Of a stretch of 64,000 bases of DNA, positions 43,780 to 51,513 are shown one piece after another (within the stretch, counting starts at the first letter, position 1; each line of letters starts with the position of its first letter). Under the pieces are notes generated by a model that saw only the letters and a program-made list of their open reading frames with translations, did not search any database and was not told where the DNA came from. Source of the DNA: Saccharibacillus alkalitolerans (GTDB lineage Bacteria > Bacillota > Bacilli > Paenibacillales > Paenibacillaceae); NCBI RefSeq assembly GCF_011090185.1, contig NZ_JAAFGS010000008.1, forward strand, positions 62,001 to 126,000. The letters run 5' to 3'. The translations under genes were made by a program, and so were the position numbers.

Positions 43780-44262
43780 TTAAGCCTGCGCTTCGTTCAA
43801 GAAACGCCGGATTCCGGCCGTAACGAGATCGTGGTCTTCCTGATCGGGCAGCCCCGATACGGTAATCGTGCCGATCATGCCTTCCCCGGCAACCATCAGC
43901 GGGAAAGCGCCGCCGGCCAGGACGAATTCGTCATCGCTCAGTCCGTAATCGTTCGCCAGCGTTTTGTTTTCGCTTCCAAGCTGAAGAGCGGTGTGCCAGG
44001 AACTTTTCGCAAAACGTGCGACGGTATTGTTTTTGCGGCGAATCCAATCTTCGTTTTCGGGGAACGTGCCTTCCATCGCGTGAAGGAACAGGCGATGTCC
44101 TTTGCGGGTAATGTCGACCGTGACCCTTTTGCCGGTTCGGCGCGCTTCGTCGATCAGCGTCAGGCCGAGCTGCAGCGCGGTCTCGGCGTCAAAGGTGCGA
44201 AAACGCAGTTCTTCTTCTTCCTGCCGCATCTGCAGCAGTCTTTCTTCGGTTGTCAGGGACAT
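43780..44262 (-). CDS. UPF0303 / heme-degrading-domain (GlcG/HbpS-like) protein
   Basis: 160 residues from the ATG ten bases after AAAGGAG. RTFDAETALQLGLTLIDEARR, VTVDITRKGHRLFLHAMEGT and LAGGAFPLMVAGEGMIGTITVSGLP are typical of the UPF0303 family, related to GlcG and the heme-binding HbpS. Cytosolic. Function unproven; heme or cofactor binding is suggested for relatives. It lies beyond the polyprenyl synthase gene in the minus-strand half of the EET locus, but a strong hairpin separates them. Confidence 0.85.
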   Translation of the reverse strand: MSLTTEERLLQMRQEEEELRFRTFDAETALQLGLTLIDEARRTGKRVTVDITRKGHRLFLHAMEGTFPENEDWIRRKNNTVARFAKSSWHTALQLGSENKTLANDYGLSDDEFVLAGGAFPLMVAGEGMIGTITVSGLPDQEDHDLVTAGIRRFLNEAQA

Positions 44263-44464
44263 GGACGAGTATCTCCTTTGAAGTATGCTTGGTTGGTGAG
44301 TAGCAATATTCGACGCGGATCTCCGATTTCCTTTTCCTGCAGAAGCGAAAACACGCGAATCGAATCGTTGACGTCCGCCTCCCGCCGGCTTCGGGGATCG
44401 AAACTTCATTTTCGTCTATCGAACGATCTGAGCCGCGTTTCCCGATAAAGTCCGGCCGCATGGG

Positions 44465-44519
44465 AAAAGGGGAGTCCCCGGGCCGCGGAAACACCTTCCG
44501 GCCCGGGGACTCCCCTTTG
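44465..44519. terminator. Strong terminator hairpin after the polyprenyl synthase gene
   Basis: AAAGGGGAGTCCCCGGGCC and GGCCCGGGGACTCCCCTTT form a 19-bp perfect stem. It ends the minus-strand EET group. Confidence 0.8.
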
Positions 44520-44533
44520 CATATCTGCCCCGA

Positions 44534-45514
44534 TCAGAACTTCCGCTCTCCGAAATAATCGGTCAGCGTCAGCAGATCTTCATGCGCCGCATAATCGCGG
44601 AGCGAACGGGCAATCTCCCGCGCGCGTTCCAGCTCCGACTCGCAGAAAGCTTCGGCGCGCTTAAGGGCGCCGCTTGCGCGAATCTTGTCCAGCAGAGGCC
44701 GGATGTCTTCCGGCTTCGTATTCGGTCCGACGCGGCGGATCTCCGCGGCCAGCGCCGGATCTTCCAACGCGTACAGCACGGGCAGCGTCACCTGGCCGCC
44801 CAGCAGGTCGCTGCCGGCCGGCTTGCCGAGCTGCTCGTCCGAAGCCGTGAAATCGAGCAGGTCGTCCCGAATCTGAAACGATAGGCCCAGATGCTCGCCG
44901 AAAGCGTACAGCCGGCGGGAGAGCGGCTCCGGCGCTCCCGCGGCTCGGGCGCCGAATTCAAGCGAGACGGCCATCAGATGGGCCGTTTTATGCCGGGACT
45001 TGAGCAGATAATCGTCCAGGCTCAGTTCATAATCGTAAGCGTGCTCCAGCTGTTCATATTCGCCCAGGCACAATTCCGCCGTCGCGACGGCGGTAAAGCT
45101 CTGTCGGCCGCTGCCCGGCTGCGGTTCCGCGCCCGACAGCAGTTCGACGACGCGGGCCGACATGTAATTGCCCACATAGACGGCTTTGGCCGGCCCGATC
45201 AGCGTATGCAGCGACGGTTCCCCCCGGCGAAGCGGAGAACGGTCGATCAGGTCGTCATGGATCAGCGAGGCGGTATGAATGAACTCGGCTGCCGCGGCAA
45301 GCTGCACGATCCGGTGTTCGTCCGGCCGATCGCCGAAGCGGCTGCCGACCGTAACGAGCATCGGCCGGAGACGCTTGCCGCCGGCGTCGATGGTCTGCAG
45401 CAGCGCGCGCTCCAGCTCGGAGTTCGGCGGAACGTCGTTGTCGTACTTGACGATTCGTTTCATCTCCCGGTTGATTCGGCGCAGGTCGACGCGAAGTTTC
45501 TTATGAAGTCCCAC
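44534..45514 (-). CDS. Polyprenyl (heptaprenyl-type) diphosphate synthase, DmkB/HepT-like
   Basis: 326 residues from a GTG ten bases after AAGGAGG; the longer frame runs into the neighbouring gene. GGKRLRPML, the first Asp-rich site LIHDDLIDRSPLRRG and the second QIRDDLLDF define trans-isoprenyl diphosphate synthases. It elongates farnesyl-type primers with isopentenyl diphosphate to make the quinone side chain. It starts two bases after the HepS-like gene, so they are cotranslated, and it supplies substrate to the UbiA-family enzyme in the convergent operon. In Listeria the EET-dedicated enzyme is DmkB. Confidence 0.88.
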   Translation of the reverse strand: MGLHKKLRVDLRRINREMKRIVKYDNDVPPNSELERALLQTIDAGGKRLRPMLVTVGSRFGDRPDEHRIVQLAAAAEFIHTASLIHDDLIDRSPLRRGEPSLHTLIGPAKAVYVGNYMSARVVELLSGAEPQPGSGRQSFTAVATAELCLGEYEQLEHAYDYELSLDDYLLKSRHKTAHLMAVSLEFGARAAGAPEPLSRRLYAFGEHLGLSFQIRDDLLDFTASDEQLGKPAGSDLLGGQVTLPVLYALEDPALAAEIRRVGPNTKPEDIRPLLDKIRASGALKRAEAFCESELERAREIARSLRDYAAHEDLLTLTDYFGERKF

Positions 45515-45516
45515 GG

Positions 45517-45948
45517 CTATCGCGCCTCCTTCTGTCTCAGCAGCACCTGCTCGAAGGCGGAAAGGAGAGAAGGTTCTCCGTTTTGACCGAGTGCCCGGGC
45601 AATCTGGATTTTTTTGACGAATGGCGACAGTTCGCGCAGCAGCGGTTCTTCCATGCATTTCAGAGCGTATCGGATGTACAGGCTGTACAAATAATCGCCG
45701 TCCAAAATGCGGCGGGTCAGCTCCGGATCGTCCAACTCCAGCGGTTGAGAATGGCGGGCCAGCGCTTCGGCCAGCAGCGCATACACGGCCAGCAGTCCCG
45801 GCAGCCTCGGCTTTTCCACGCCGCAGCGTTCAAAGACGGCCAGCGCTTCGAACAGCACCGCCTTCTCCGGATGAAGGCGGATGCGCGTGATCGGATCGAT
45901 CTCGCCCTGCAGGCGATCCAGCGCTTCCCGGATCATGATGTCGTTCAT
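45517..45948 (-). CDS. Small HepS-like partner of the polyprenyl synthase
   Basis: 143 residues from the ATG after AGGGGTG. Helical and soluble. ILDGDYLYSLYIRYAL resembles the VLAGDYFSGLYYSLL motif of B. subtilis HepS, the non-catalytic regulatory subunit of heptaprenyl diphosphate synthase, and the preceding VLFEALAVFERCGVEKPRLPG fits the same domain. It is only about 60 percent of HepS length, lacking the C-terminal part. Its gene abuts the HepT-like gene. A subunit that fixes chain length is the likely job. Confidence 0.55.
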   Translation of the reverse strand: MNDIMIREALDRLQGEIDPITRIRLHPEKAVLFEALAVFERCGVEKPRLPGLLAVYALLAEALARHSQPLELDDPELTRRILDGDYLYSLYIRYALKCMEEPLLRELSPFVKKIQIARALGQNGEPSLLSAFEQVLLRQKEAR

Positions 45949-46095
45949 TAAGGCACCCCTTGACGGACTAACAAAATACCGAATCGGCGTGTATACCGTG
46001 TTCACTCGGATTCCCCCACATTATGAGACAAATTCGTTGAATATGCAAAGTTTACGGCGTGGAATTTGCGGCTGACGCAGCGTCTGCCGGGTTGA

Positions 46096-46138
46096 AAAAA
46101 GCGGGGTCATGTGCGTCGTAAGCTGCACATGACCCCGC
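46096..46138 (-). terminator. Terminator of ndh2
   Basis: GCGGGGTCATGTGC and GCACATGACCCCGC are perfect 14-bp arms followed by TTTTTTC on the minus strand. Confidence 0.9.
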
Positions 46139-46158
46139 CCGTAACGCAAATTCGGTCG

Positions 46159-48033
46159 TCAGTCCGTATAAAGATACCAGCGTTTGGCAAACCAGGTTTT
46201 TTTCCAGTGTTTCTTGAGCCAAGGCAGAACGTAATAGTCGAGACCGAAGACGCTGCCCGATCCGCCGATAAGGGCGAAGGCGGAGAACCAGTACCACCAC
46301 ATGTCGGTCGGCGCCATGCCGGAAGACCAGATCATGAGGCCCATGCCGATCGTCGCGATCGCGGCGATGGCGGAGAAGAGCCCGGCGATCAGCATCAAGC
46401 CGAAGATGATTTCGGCGGCGACCATGCCGATCTGGAAAGCGGTAGCAAGCCAAGTATAGCCGCCGTCGCCGGTGTAGAACATCAGGTCCATCATGGAGCT
46501 GACCATGTCCGAGATGAAGCCCGGAACCGGAATCGCCTGTACGGCCTGCCCCGCGTTTTCGACCGCGGAAGCGGCTGCCTGCGCGTCGACCGCTTGAGAG
46601 ACGTTGCCGACCGCTTCGGAAGCTGCGCTTACGACATCGGCGTTCGGATCCGGCGGGATCAGGAAGATATGGTTCGGATCATCGATGACTTTTTGCAGCT
46701 TGTCCCAGCCTTCGTGCAGCCACATCCAGCCGACGAACACGCGCAGCGGAACGAGCCAGAAGTTCGGCGACCGCTTCGAGAAGTGTCCGCCCAGGAACGT
46801 GCGGCGGTCGTGCGCGTGGAAAATCTCGTGCATCAGGTAGGTCCAGACTTTGTTGAAGCCCAGCACCGTGAACAGGTAAAGCACGTTGATCGCGTGCTTG
46901 GCGAACATCGCGAAGAATCCGGTGAGCGAGAAGAACTTGCCCGGCAGGCCGACGTTGGCGACGCCGTAGCGGCTGCCGATCGAGACCATCATGCCGTGGA
47001 AAGCCGGTTTGTACGATTTTTTCGTTCCGCCCTTGATATCGGCGGTAATATTGTGAGCGATCAGCGGAGCGGCGTGTTCGGCATTTTCGACCATCTGCGG
47101 CACCGGACGTTCTTCGCCTTCCGGAATAAAGAAGATGTTATCGCCGACGACATACACGTTTTCGTGATCAAGGCTTTGCAGGTGAGCGTTGGTTTCGATC
47201 CGCTTCCGGCCTTTTTGCTGCACGTCGAGCTTGTCGATGATTTCCGCGCCTTCGACGCCCGCCGTCCAGATCACGGTGCGTGCCGTCAGTTTCTGTCCGC
47301 TGAGATCGACGCCCGTTTCGGATACGCCGGTAATTTGTTTGCCGGTAATGATCTCGATATCCAGCTTTTTCAGGTAGCGTTCCGACTTGGCGATCAGCTT
47401 ATCGGGAAGCAGGGGCAGGATTTTCGGCGCCATATCGGCGACGATCATGCGTACTTCGGACGGATCGATATAGAACTCGCGGCACAGTTCGCTGCGGTAC
47501 TCCGCCATTTCGCCGATCAGTTCGACGCCCGTGAAGCCCGCGCCGACCACGACGAACGACAACTTCTCGCGGCGGATTTGCGGATCGGGTTCCTTGGCCG
47601 CTTCGGTGAACATCTGCCGGAAACGGTCTTTGAGCTTGACCGCATCGTCGTAAGACCAGAGCGTGTAGCTGTTTTCCTCGGCGCCGGGAATGCCGAAGAA
47701 AGTCGGTTTGGAGCCCGTTCCGATGACCAGATAGTCATAGGCGTAGGCGGCCTGCTTGCCCTGCAGGGAGCGCGCGTCGAAGTCGATGTTTTCGATCTCG
47801 TCGAGCACAACGTCGACCTTGAGGCCGGCGAAAATCTTCTTCAGATCGATCTTGACCGCATCTTCCGGAGTCCGGTTCGCCGCGACTTCATGAAGCTCGG
47901 TCAGCAGCGTATGGTAAGGATTACGGTCGATCAGTTGAATCTGTACGTCGTTGTTTTTTTTGAAATTTTTGGCCAATCGTTTTGCAGTCAGAACGCCGCC
48001 GTAACCGCCGCCCAGAACGACTATCTTTTTCAT
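46159..48033 (-). CDS. ndh2: Type II NADH dehydrogenase with DoxX-like membrane tail (Ndh2)
   Basis: 624 residues from the ATG of MKKIVVLGGGYGGVLTAKRL; AAAGG lies 12 bases upstream. FAD site GGGYGG near residue 9 and NADH site VVVGAGFTGVELIGEM near 160, with VYVVGDNIFF near 300, define single-subunit non-proton-pumping NADH:quinone oxidoreductases. Unlike ordinary Ndh (about 400 residues) it continues with four or so membrane helices of the DoxX type (VPLRVFVGWMWLHEGWDKL, AEIIFGLMLIAGLFSAIAA). This Ndh2 layout is characteristic of flavin-based EET loci, where it reduces demethylmenaquinone. It lies 145 bases after the PplA-like gene on the same strand. Confidence 0.88.
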   Translation of the reverse strand: MKKIVVLGGGYGGVLTAKRLAKNFKKNNDVQIQLIDRNPYHTLLTELHEVAANRTPEDAVKIDLKKIFAGLKVDVVLDEIENIDFDARSLQGKQAAYAYDYLVIGTGSKPTFFGIPGAEENSYTLWSYDDAVKLKDRFRQMFTEAAKEPDPQIRREKLSFVVVGAGFTGVELIGEMAEYRSELCREFYIDPSEVRMIVADMAPKILPLLPDKLIAKSERYLKKLDIEIITGKQITGVSETGVDLSGQKLTARTVIWTAGVEGAEIIDKLDVQQKGRKRIETNAHLQSLDHENVYVVGDNIFFIPEGEERPVPQMVENAEHAAPLIAHNITADIKGGTKKSYKPAFHGMMVSIGSRYGVANVGLPGKFFSLTGFFAMFAKHAINVLYLFTVLGFNKVWTYLMHEIFHAHDRRTFLGGHFSKRSPNFWLVPLRVFVGWMWLHEGWDKLQKVIDDPNHIFLIPPDPNADVVSAASEAVGNVSQAVDAQAAASAVENAGQAVQAIPVPGFISDMVSSMMDLMFYTGDGGYTWLATAFQIGMVAAEIIFGLMLIAGLFSAIAAIATIGMGLMIWSSGMAPTDMWWYWFSAFALIGGSGSVFGLDYYVLPWLKKHWKKTWFAKRWYLYTD

Positions 48034-48178
48034 CAGGGAAACCAACCTTTCCGTGGAAGGACTTGTCCCGCCCGCCTGCTGTCGAACCGTTTCAGTCGGG
48101 CGAAGGGCTGTCCGTTGTTTCAGAATTGAGAATGAATCAGGCTTTCTTGTTTAAGCTGCGGGAGTCGGAAAAAAGAGC

Positions 48179-49090
48179 TTATTTCGCGTTCGCCAGAGCC
48201 TGCTCGGCCAGCTTCAGGTAAGAGCCGACGTGAATGGTTACGCCGCTGATCGCGTCGGTCGTTCCGTCTTCCTTCGTCTCGACGGCCGCCGGATCTTGTT
48301 TTTCGATCAAGTATTGTTCGGCTTTTGCGGCTTCTTCGTGCCATTCGGCCTGAGCTCCGCCTTTTTCTTTCATGCCGTATTTGCCTTCTTTGGAATTGGT
48401 CTTTTTGTCTTCGCCGGCCGCGTTTACGCCGCTGAAGTTAACGGCCACGATCTTGCCGGCCGCGACCGTAACGTCAACCGTTTCTTTCCAGCCGCTTTCG
48501 GCATCGAAGTCCGCGGCTTCCGCGTGATAACCGCCGTCTTTGTAAGGGCCGGCTTCAACAGGTCCGGCTGCCAGCGCTTCTTGGGCAAGAGTCGTGAAAT
48601 CATTCACGTGAACCGACACGCCGGATACGACGTCGGTGTGTCCCTCGGCATCGGTCGTGATCTTCGCCGGGTCCTGGTTGTCGATCAGGTACTGCTCGAC
48701 TTTTTCGGCCTGCTCGTGCCATTCGGAGGAAGCGCCGCCGGCTTTCATGCCGTATTTGCCTTCTTCGGAATACGTTTTTTTGTCGGGACCGGCATTGACG
48801 CTGGACGCGCTCCAAGTGGCATCCGTGATTTTTCCGCCTTCGGCTTTAAGAATCACGTAAGGCTGCCAACCGGATTTCGCGTCCATTTCTCCTTGGGCGA
48901 AGTACATGCCGTCTTGAATGGAAGAAGCGCTCTCGGAAGCCGCCGGCTCGCTTGCCGTTTCCTTCGTCGTTTCGGTCTGCGCCGCGGGCTGCGCGGCAGG
49001 TTCGGCCGTTTCGTTTTTGCTTCCGCACGCCGCGAGCGTTCCCATCAACAGGATGCTGCACATCAATACGGACCAGTTCTTTTTACCCAT
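48179..49090 (-). CDS. pplA: Two-repeat FMN-binding lipoprotein, PplA-like
   Basis: 303 residues; GGAGGGG before the ATG. Signal peptide with lipobox LAAC (Cys22), a Thr/Glu/Ala/Ser-rich spacer, then two FMN_bind repeats at about 60-170 and 180-300. Each ends in a probable flavinylation site, VSGVSVHV and ISGVTIHV, where FMN would be attached to Ser or Thr by an ApbE-type transferase, and each shares GKYGMK and AEWHEEAAK/SEWHEQAEK. In Listeria PplA is the surface flavoprotein that delivers electrons to extracellular acceptors. Divergent promoter region with a perfect Crp/Fnr-type site. Confidence 0.85.
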   Translation of the reverse strand: MGKKNWSVLMCSILLMGTLAACGSKNETAEPAAQPAAQTETTKETASEPAASESASSIQDGMYFAQGEMDAKSGWQPYVILKAEGGKITDATWSASSVNAGPDKKTYSEEGKYGMKAGGASSEWHEQAEKVEQYLIDNQDPAKITTDAEGHTDVVSGVSVHVNDFTTLAQEALAAGPVEAGPYKDGGYHAEAADFDAESGWKETVDVTVAAGKIVAVNFSGVNAAGEDKKTNSKEGKYGMKEKGGAQAEWHEEAAKAEQYLIEKQDPAAVETKEDGTTDAISGVTIHVGSYLKLAEQALANAK

Positions 49091-49240
49091 CTTAACCCCT
49101 CCGTTATGTCTGATTAAACCGTCCTCAAGTTCGACGATTAGCCGAAAACGATGACGTCGGATCGGGATTGTTCAGTCTAGACAGCCGCCCGGAAGGGCGA
49201 TACGCAGGTTCGATCTCGGTCCGTTACCGTTTTCGTTAAA

Positions 49241-49283
49241 AGAATAACATACAATTTGAAGTATTCATGTGAGAACAATCACA
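49241..49283 (-). promoter_or_regulatory. Crp/Fnr-type site and class II promoter of pplA
   Basis: Minus strand: TGTGATTGTTCTCACA (49268-49283), a perfect TGTGA-N6-TCACA palindrome, and TATTCT (49241-49246) as -10. If transcription starts seven bases past the -10 (49234), the site is centred at exactly -41.5, the class II activator position. B. subtilis Fnr recognises this same palindrome. Rex (TTGTGAA-N4-TTCACAA) fits less well. Confidence 0.7.
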
Positions 49284-49443
49284 AAGTGTGTGCCAAATGT
49301 CTCATTTCCTTTAAAAAGTATCAAATTTCGTTTTTTTTCGATCTCGCTCCGTTTTAAGCAAGCGTCTTGAGAACGGATTCACCGGTTTGGGGCAGGGGTA
49401 AATTCAAGTAAACGGATTTCCATCCAGATAAGGAGCTGACCAC

Positions 49444-49671
49444 ATGACGAATCCGATCGAAACCAAAGTAATCAAGGGCAGATGGAATCAGACGCAGCAC
49501 GAGGCGAAGAAGCAGTGGAGCAAGCTGACGGAAGAAGATCTGGACTATATAAACGGAGACAAGGACAAGCTGATCGAAAAAGTTCGGGAAAGATACGGTC
49601 ATGACGCCGAATCGGCCGAGTTGGAGTACAAGTCCTGGGCTTCGGCATTGACCACCGGCAACGACCGCTAA
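49444..49671 (+). CDS. CsbD family stress protein
   Basis: 75 residues; AAGGAG before the ATG. The sequence IKGRWNQTQHEAKKQWSKLTEEDLDYINGDKDKLIEKVRERYG is a textbook CsbD repeat, a small hydrophilic helical protein induced by general stress (SigB regulon in B. subtilis) and of unknown biochemical role. I could not find a convincing SigB promoter; only a GGGTAA occurs upstream at 49396 without a partner -35. Confidence 0.9.
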   Translation: MTNPIETKVIKGRWNQTQHEAKKQWSKLTEEDLDYINGDKDKLIEKVRERYGHDAESAELEYKSWASALTTGNDR

Positions 49672-49755
49672 GCGGCTGCCGGAACGGAGAAAGACGGAGA
49701 AGACGCAGCTTTGTTCTGCAGGTTCCAGTATGAAGCGGAAGAGAGGGGACGCAGC

Positions 49756-50016
49756 ATGGCCGAATCTCGGATCGTATCCGGCAAGATCATCGAGCAGCGC
49801 GGCAACAAGGTCCTTACCGTTCAGGGAGGTCTCGTAAGTTCCTACGATCTGCGTTATTACAAGTTGGCCCCGGAAGAAACGGAGTTTTTGCCGGGTCGGA
49901 AGGAAGAAGCCGAAGCCGGGACTTCTCCCGATCCCGTGGTGCTGTCGAAATGGACACGGCATGCGTTTTCCCGTCCGCTCGAATATGAAGAAGAAAAGAG
50001 TGCCAACCGCGCCTGA
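49756..50016 (+). CDS. Small hypothetical protein
   Basis: 86 residues from the ATG seven bases after GAGAGGGG. MAESRIVSGKIIEQRGNKVLTVQGGLVSSYDLRYYKLAPEETE begins with two predicted beta strands; the rest is charged and disordered. Unknown family. It lies 84 bases after csbD and its last codons form the 5' arm of the terminator that ends both. Confidence 0.55.
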   Translation: MAESRIVSGKIIEQRGNKVLTVQGGLVSSYDLRYYKLAPEETEFLPGRKEEAEAGTSPDPVVLSKWTRHAFSRPLEYEEEKSANRA

Positions 50017-50038
50017 AGGCGCGGTTAGCACTCTTTTT
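49995..50038 (+). terminator. Terminator overlapping the end of the small hypothetical gene
   Basis: AAGAGTGC-AACCGCGCC and GGCGCGGTT-GCACTCTT arms with a TTTTTT tail; usable from both strands. Confidence 0.85.
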
Positions 50039-50070
50039 TCTAATGCAAACGTTTAGGCCGGTTCCGGCGT

Positions 50071-50739
50071 TTATAAAGGCAGAAGCTTAACGCTCTCTTG
50101 GCGTTCGAGCGTCTCGACCATATCGAGCCATTGGGCCGGCTTCGGCTCCAATACGCTGTAATAGGTCCGCAAAAACTTGGCGACGAACGGTCCCGGCAGC
50201 GAAGAGGCTTCTTCGTAAGGAAGGAAGCACAGGTCCAGCCCGCCTACGGCTTCGCCGTCGCCCTGCCAGGAAGGGTGTACGTAATCGAAATCAAGCCGGC
50301 GGTAGCCGAGATGGGCGAGCACCTCGCGCCGGACGAACGGATCCATCGGTTTCACGCCGCCGAATTCGTGATCCTGCGAGCGGTAAGGATCGTAAATTTC
50401 GGCGAACATGCCTTTCAGCGTTCCGCCCGCCTCAGCGGCCAGCCGCTTCAGGTTCGCTTCGCGGCGGGAAGCCAGGAACGGTCCGATTCCGAGGCCGGGA
50501 CGGCCGATGATCGTGAAATCGGTCATGGCGATGTCGTCGCCTGCGTAATACCGATATTCGGTGGCGCCGACGACTTCTCCCTCATGGACGGCGACGAAAA
50601 CGCGGATGCCGGGGTCCAGCAGGGGTTCTTTCCACAGATCGAACGCGAGCACTTCCTCGGGCGGGAAAATTTCGCTCATCAATCGATGCAGTCCCGCAAA
50701 CAGCGGATCGGCAATGTCGTTAACTCGGATGTATTCCAT
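50071..50739 (-). CDS. GNAT family N-acetyltransferase
   Basis: 222 residues from the ATG with GGGAGGAAA upstream. LMSEIFPPEEVLAFDLWKEPL, FVAVHEGEVVGATEYRYY and the region IGPFLASRREANLKRLAAEAGG fit the GNAT fold, where acetyl-CoA is bound after strand 4. Substrate unknown. The usual Q/RxxGxG/A is degenerate (RPGLGIGPFLAS). Tandem with another GNAT gene on the same strand, 72 bases apart. Confidence 0.7.
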   Translation of the reverse strand: MEYIRVNDIADPLFAGLHRLMSEIFPPEEVLAFDLWKEPLLDPGIRVFVAVHEGEVVGATEYRYYAGDDIAMTDFTIIGRPGLGIGPFLASRREANLKRLAAEAGGTLKGMFAEIYDPYRSQDHEFGGVKPMDPFVRREVLAHLGYRRLDFDYVHPSWQGDGEAVGGLDLCFLPYEEASSLPGPFVAKFLRTYYSVLEPKPAQWLDMVETLERQESVKLLPL

Positions 50740-50810
50740 ATTGTTTTCCTCCCATAATTCGAAATTGAACGACAACTTCTTGCGCGCCAGTCCAAATGGG
50801 GACAAGCGCG

Positions 50811-51503
50811 TTAACGCCGCTGCAGAAAGAGCAGCGGGTTGCGCCACTCCATCAGCAGGGCATGGTTGGCGGATTCCTCGTCCTCCAAATAATCGGGCAC
50901 GACAGCCAGCGGAGTGCGGCCGCAGCGCAGCAGAAAACCGATCACCGGATCGCGCCGCCGCCCCTGCAGGACATCGTCCGCGTAGCGTTCGGGCGTCACT
51001 TCGTGCCTGACGGCTCCGTAGCCGGGCATTCGACCGCCTCCGAGCAGCCGCTTGAGGCCCAGCGCCACGACCAGCTCATAAGCCGATTGGAGCAGCTGCT
51101 TGCCCAGACCCAGACCGCGGGCGGACGGAGAGACGCTGATGTCGACCACATACAAGGTATCACCGTCCGGGTTGTGCGTGCCGATATATCCGTTATCCGT
51201 CATTTCCGCCCAGCTGTGCCGAGGGTGCTGCGGGTCGAATGCCGTGATCAGGGTGGTCAGCGAACCGACAAGCCGGCCGTTCACTTCGGCGCACAGCGCC
51301 CCTTCGGGAAAAAGTTCCGTATGCCGGAGCAGCTGCTCGCGGTTCCACCAAAGTTCGGGCGGATACGGAGGCGGGAAGCATTCCCGCTGAATTTCGATCA
51401 GCGCTTCGACGTCGGTTTCCGTATAGCTGCGGATGGTCAGCCGCTCCGGCTGTCCGTCGCGGAAAACGTAGCAGCTTTTTTCGTACAGATATTCGCGGTT
51501 CAT
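50811..51503 (-). CDS. GNAT family N-acetyltransferase, partner of the nitrilase-family gene
   Basis: 230 residues; TGAGG eight bases before the ATG, 10 bases after the amidase gene stop. LTIRSYTETDVEALIEIQRECFPPPYPPELWWNREQL, LVGSLTTLI and the acetyl-CoA site DISVSPSARGLGLGKQLLQSA identify it. B. subtilis YhcX is, as I recall, a single protein with a GNAT domain joined to a carbon-nitrogen hydrolase domain; here the two are separate adjacent genes in reversed order, so they probably work on the same metabolite. Confidence 0.85.
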   Translation of the reverse strand: MNREYLYEKSCYVFRDGQPERLTIRSYTETDVEALIEIQRECFPPPYPPELWWNREQLLRHTELFPEGALCAEVNGRLVGSLTTLITAFDPQHPRHSWAEMTDNGYIGTHNPDGDTLYVVDISVSPSARGLGLGKQLLQSAYELVVALGLKRLLGGGRMPGYGAVRHEVTPERYADDVLQGRRRDPVIGFLLRCGRTPLAVVPDYLEDEESANHALLMEWRNPLLFLQRR

Positions 51504-51513
51504 AGGTACGGCC

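Noticed and set aside
49268-49283. Rex operator reading of the pplA site
   Set aside because: Rex sites are TTGTGAA-N4-TTCACAA; here the inner AA/TT are absent while TGTGA-N6-TCACA is perfect. Rex is not excluded but fits less well.
49384-49401. SigB promoter for the CsbD gene
   Set aside because: A GGGTAA is present but no GTTTAA-like -35 lies 12-15 bases upstream.
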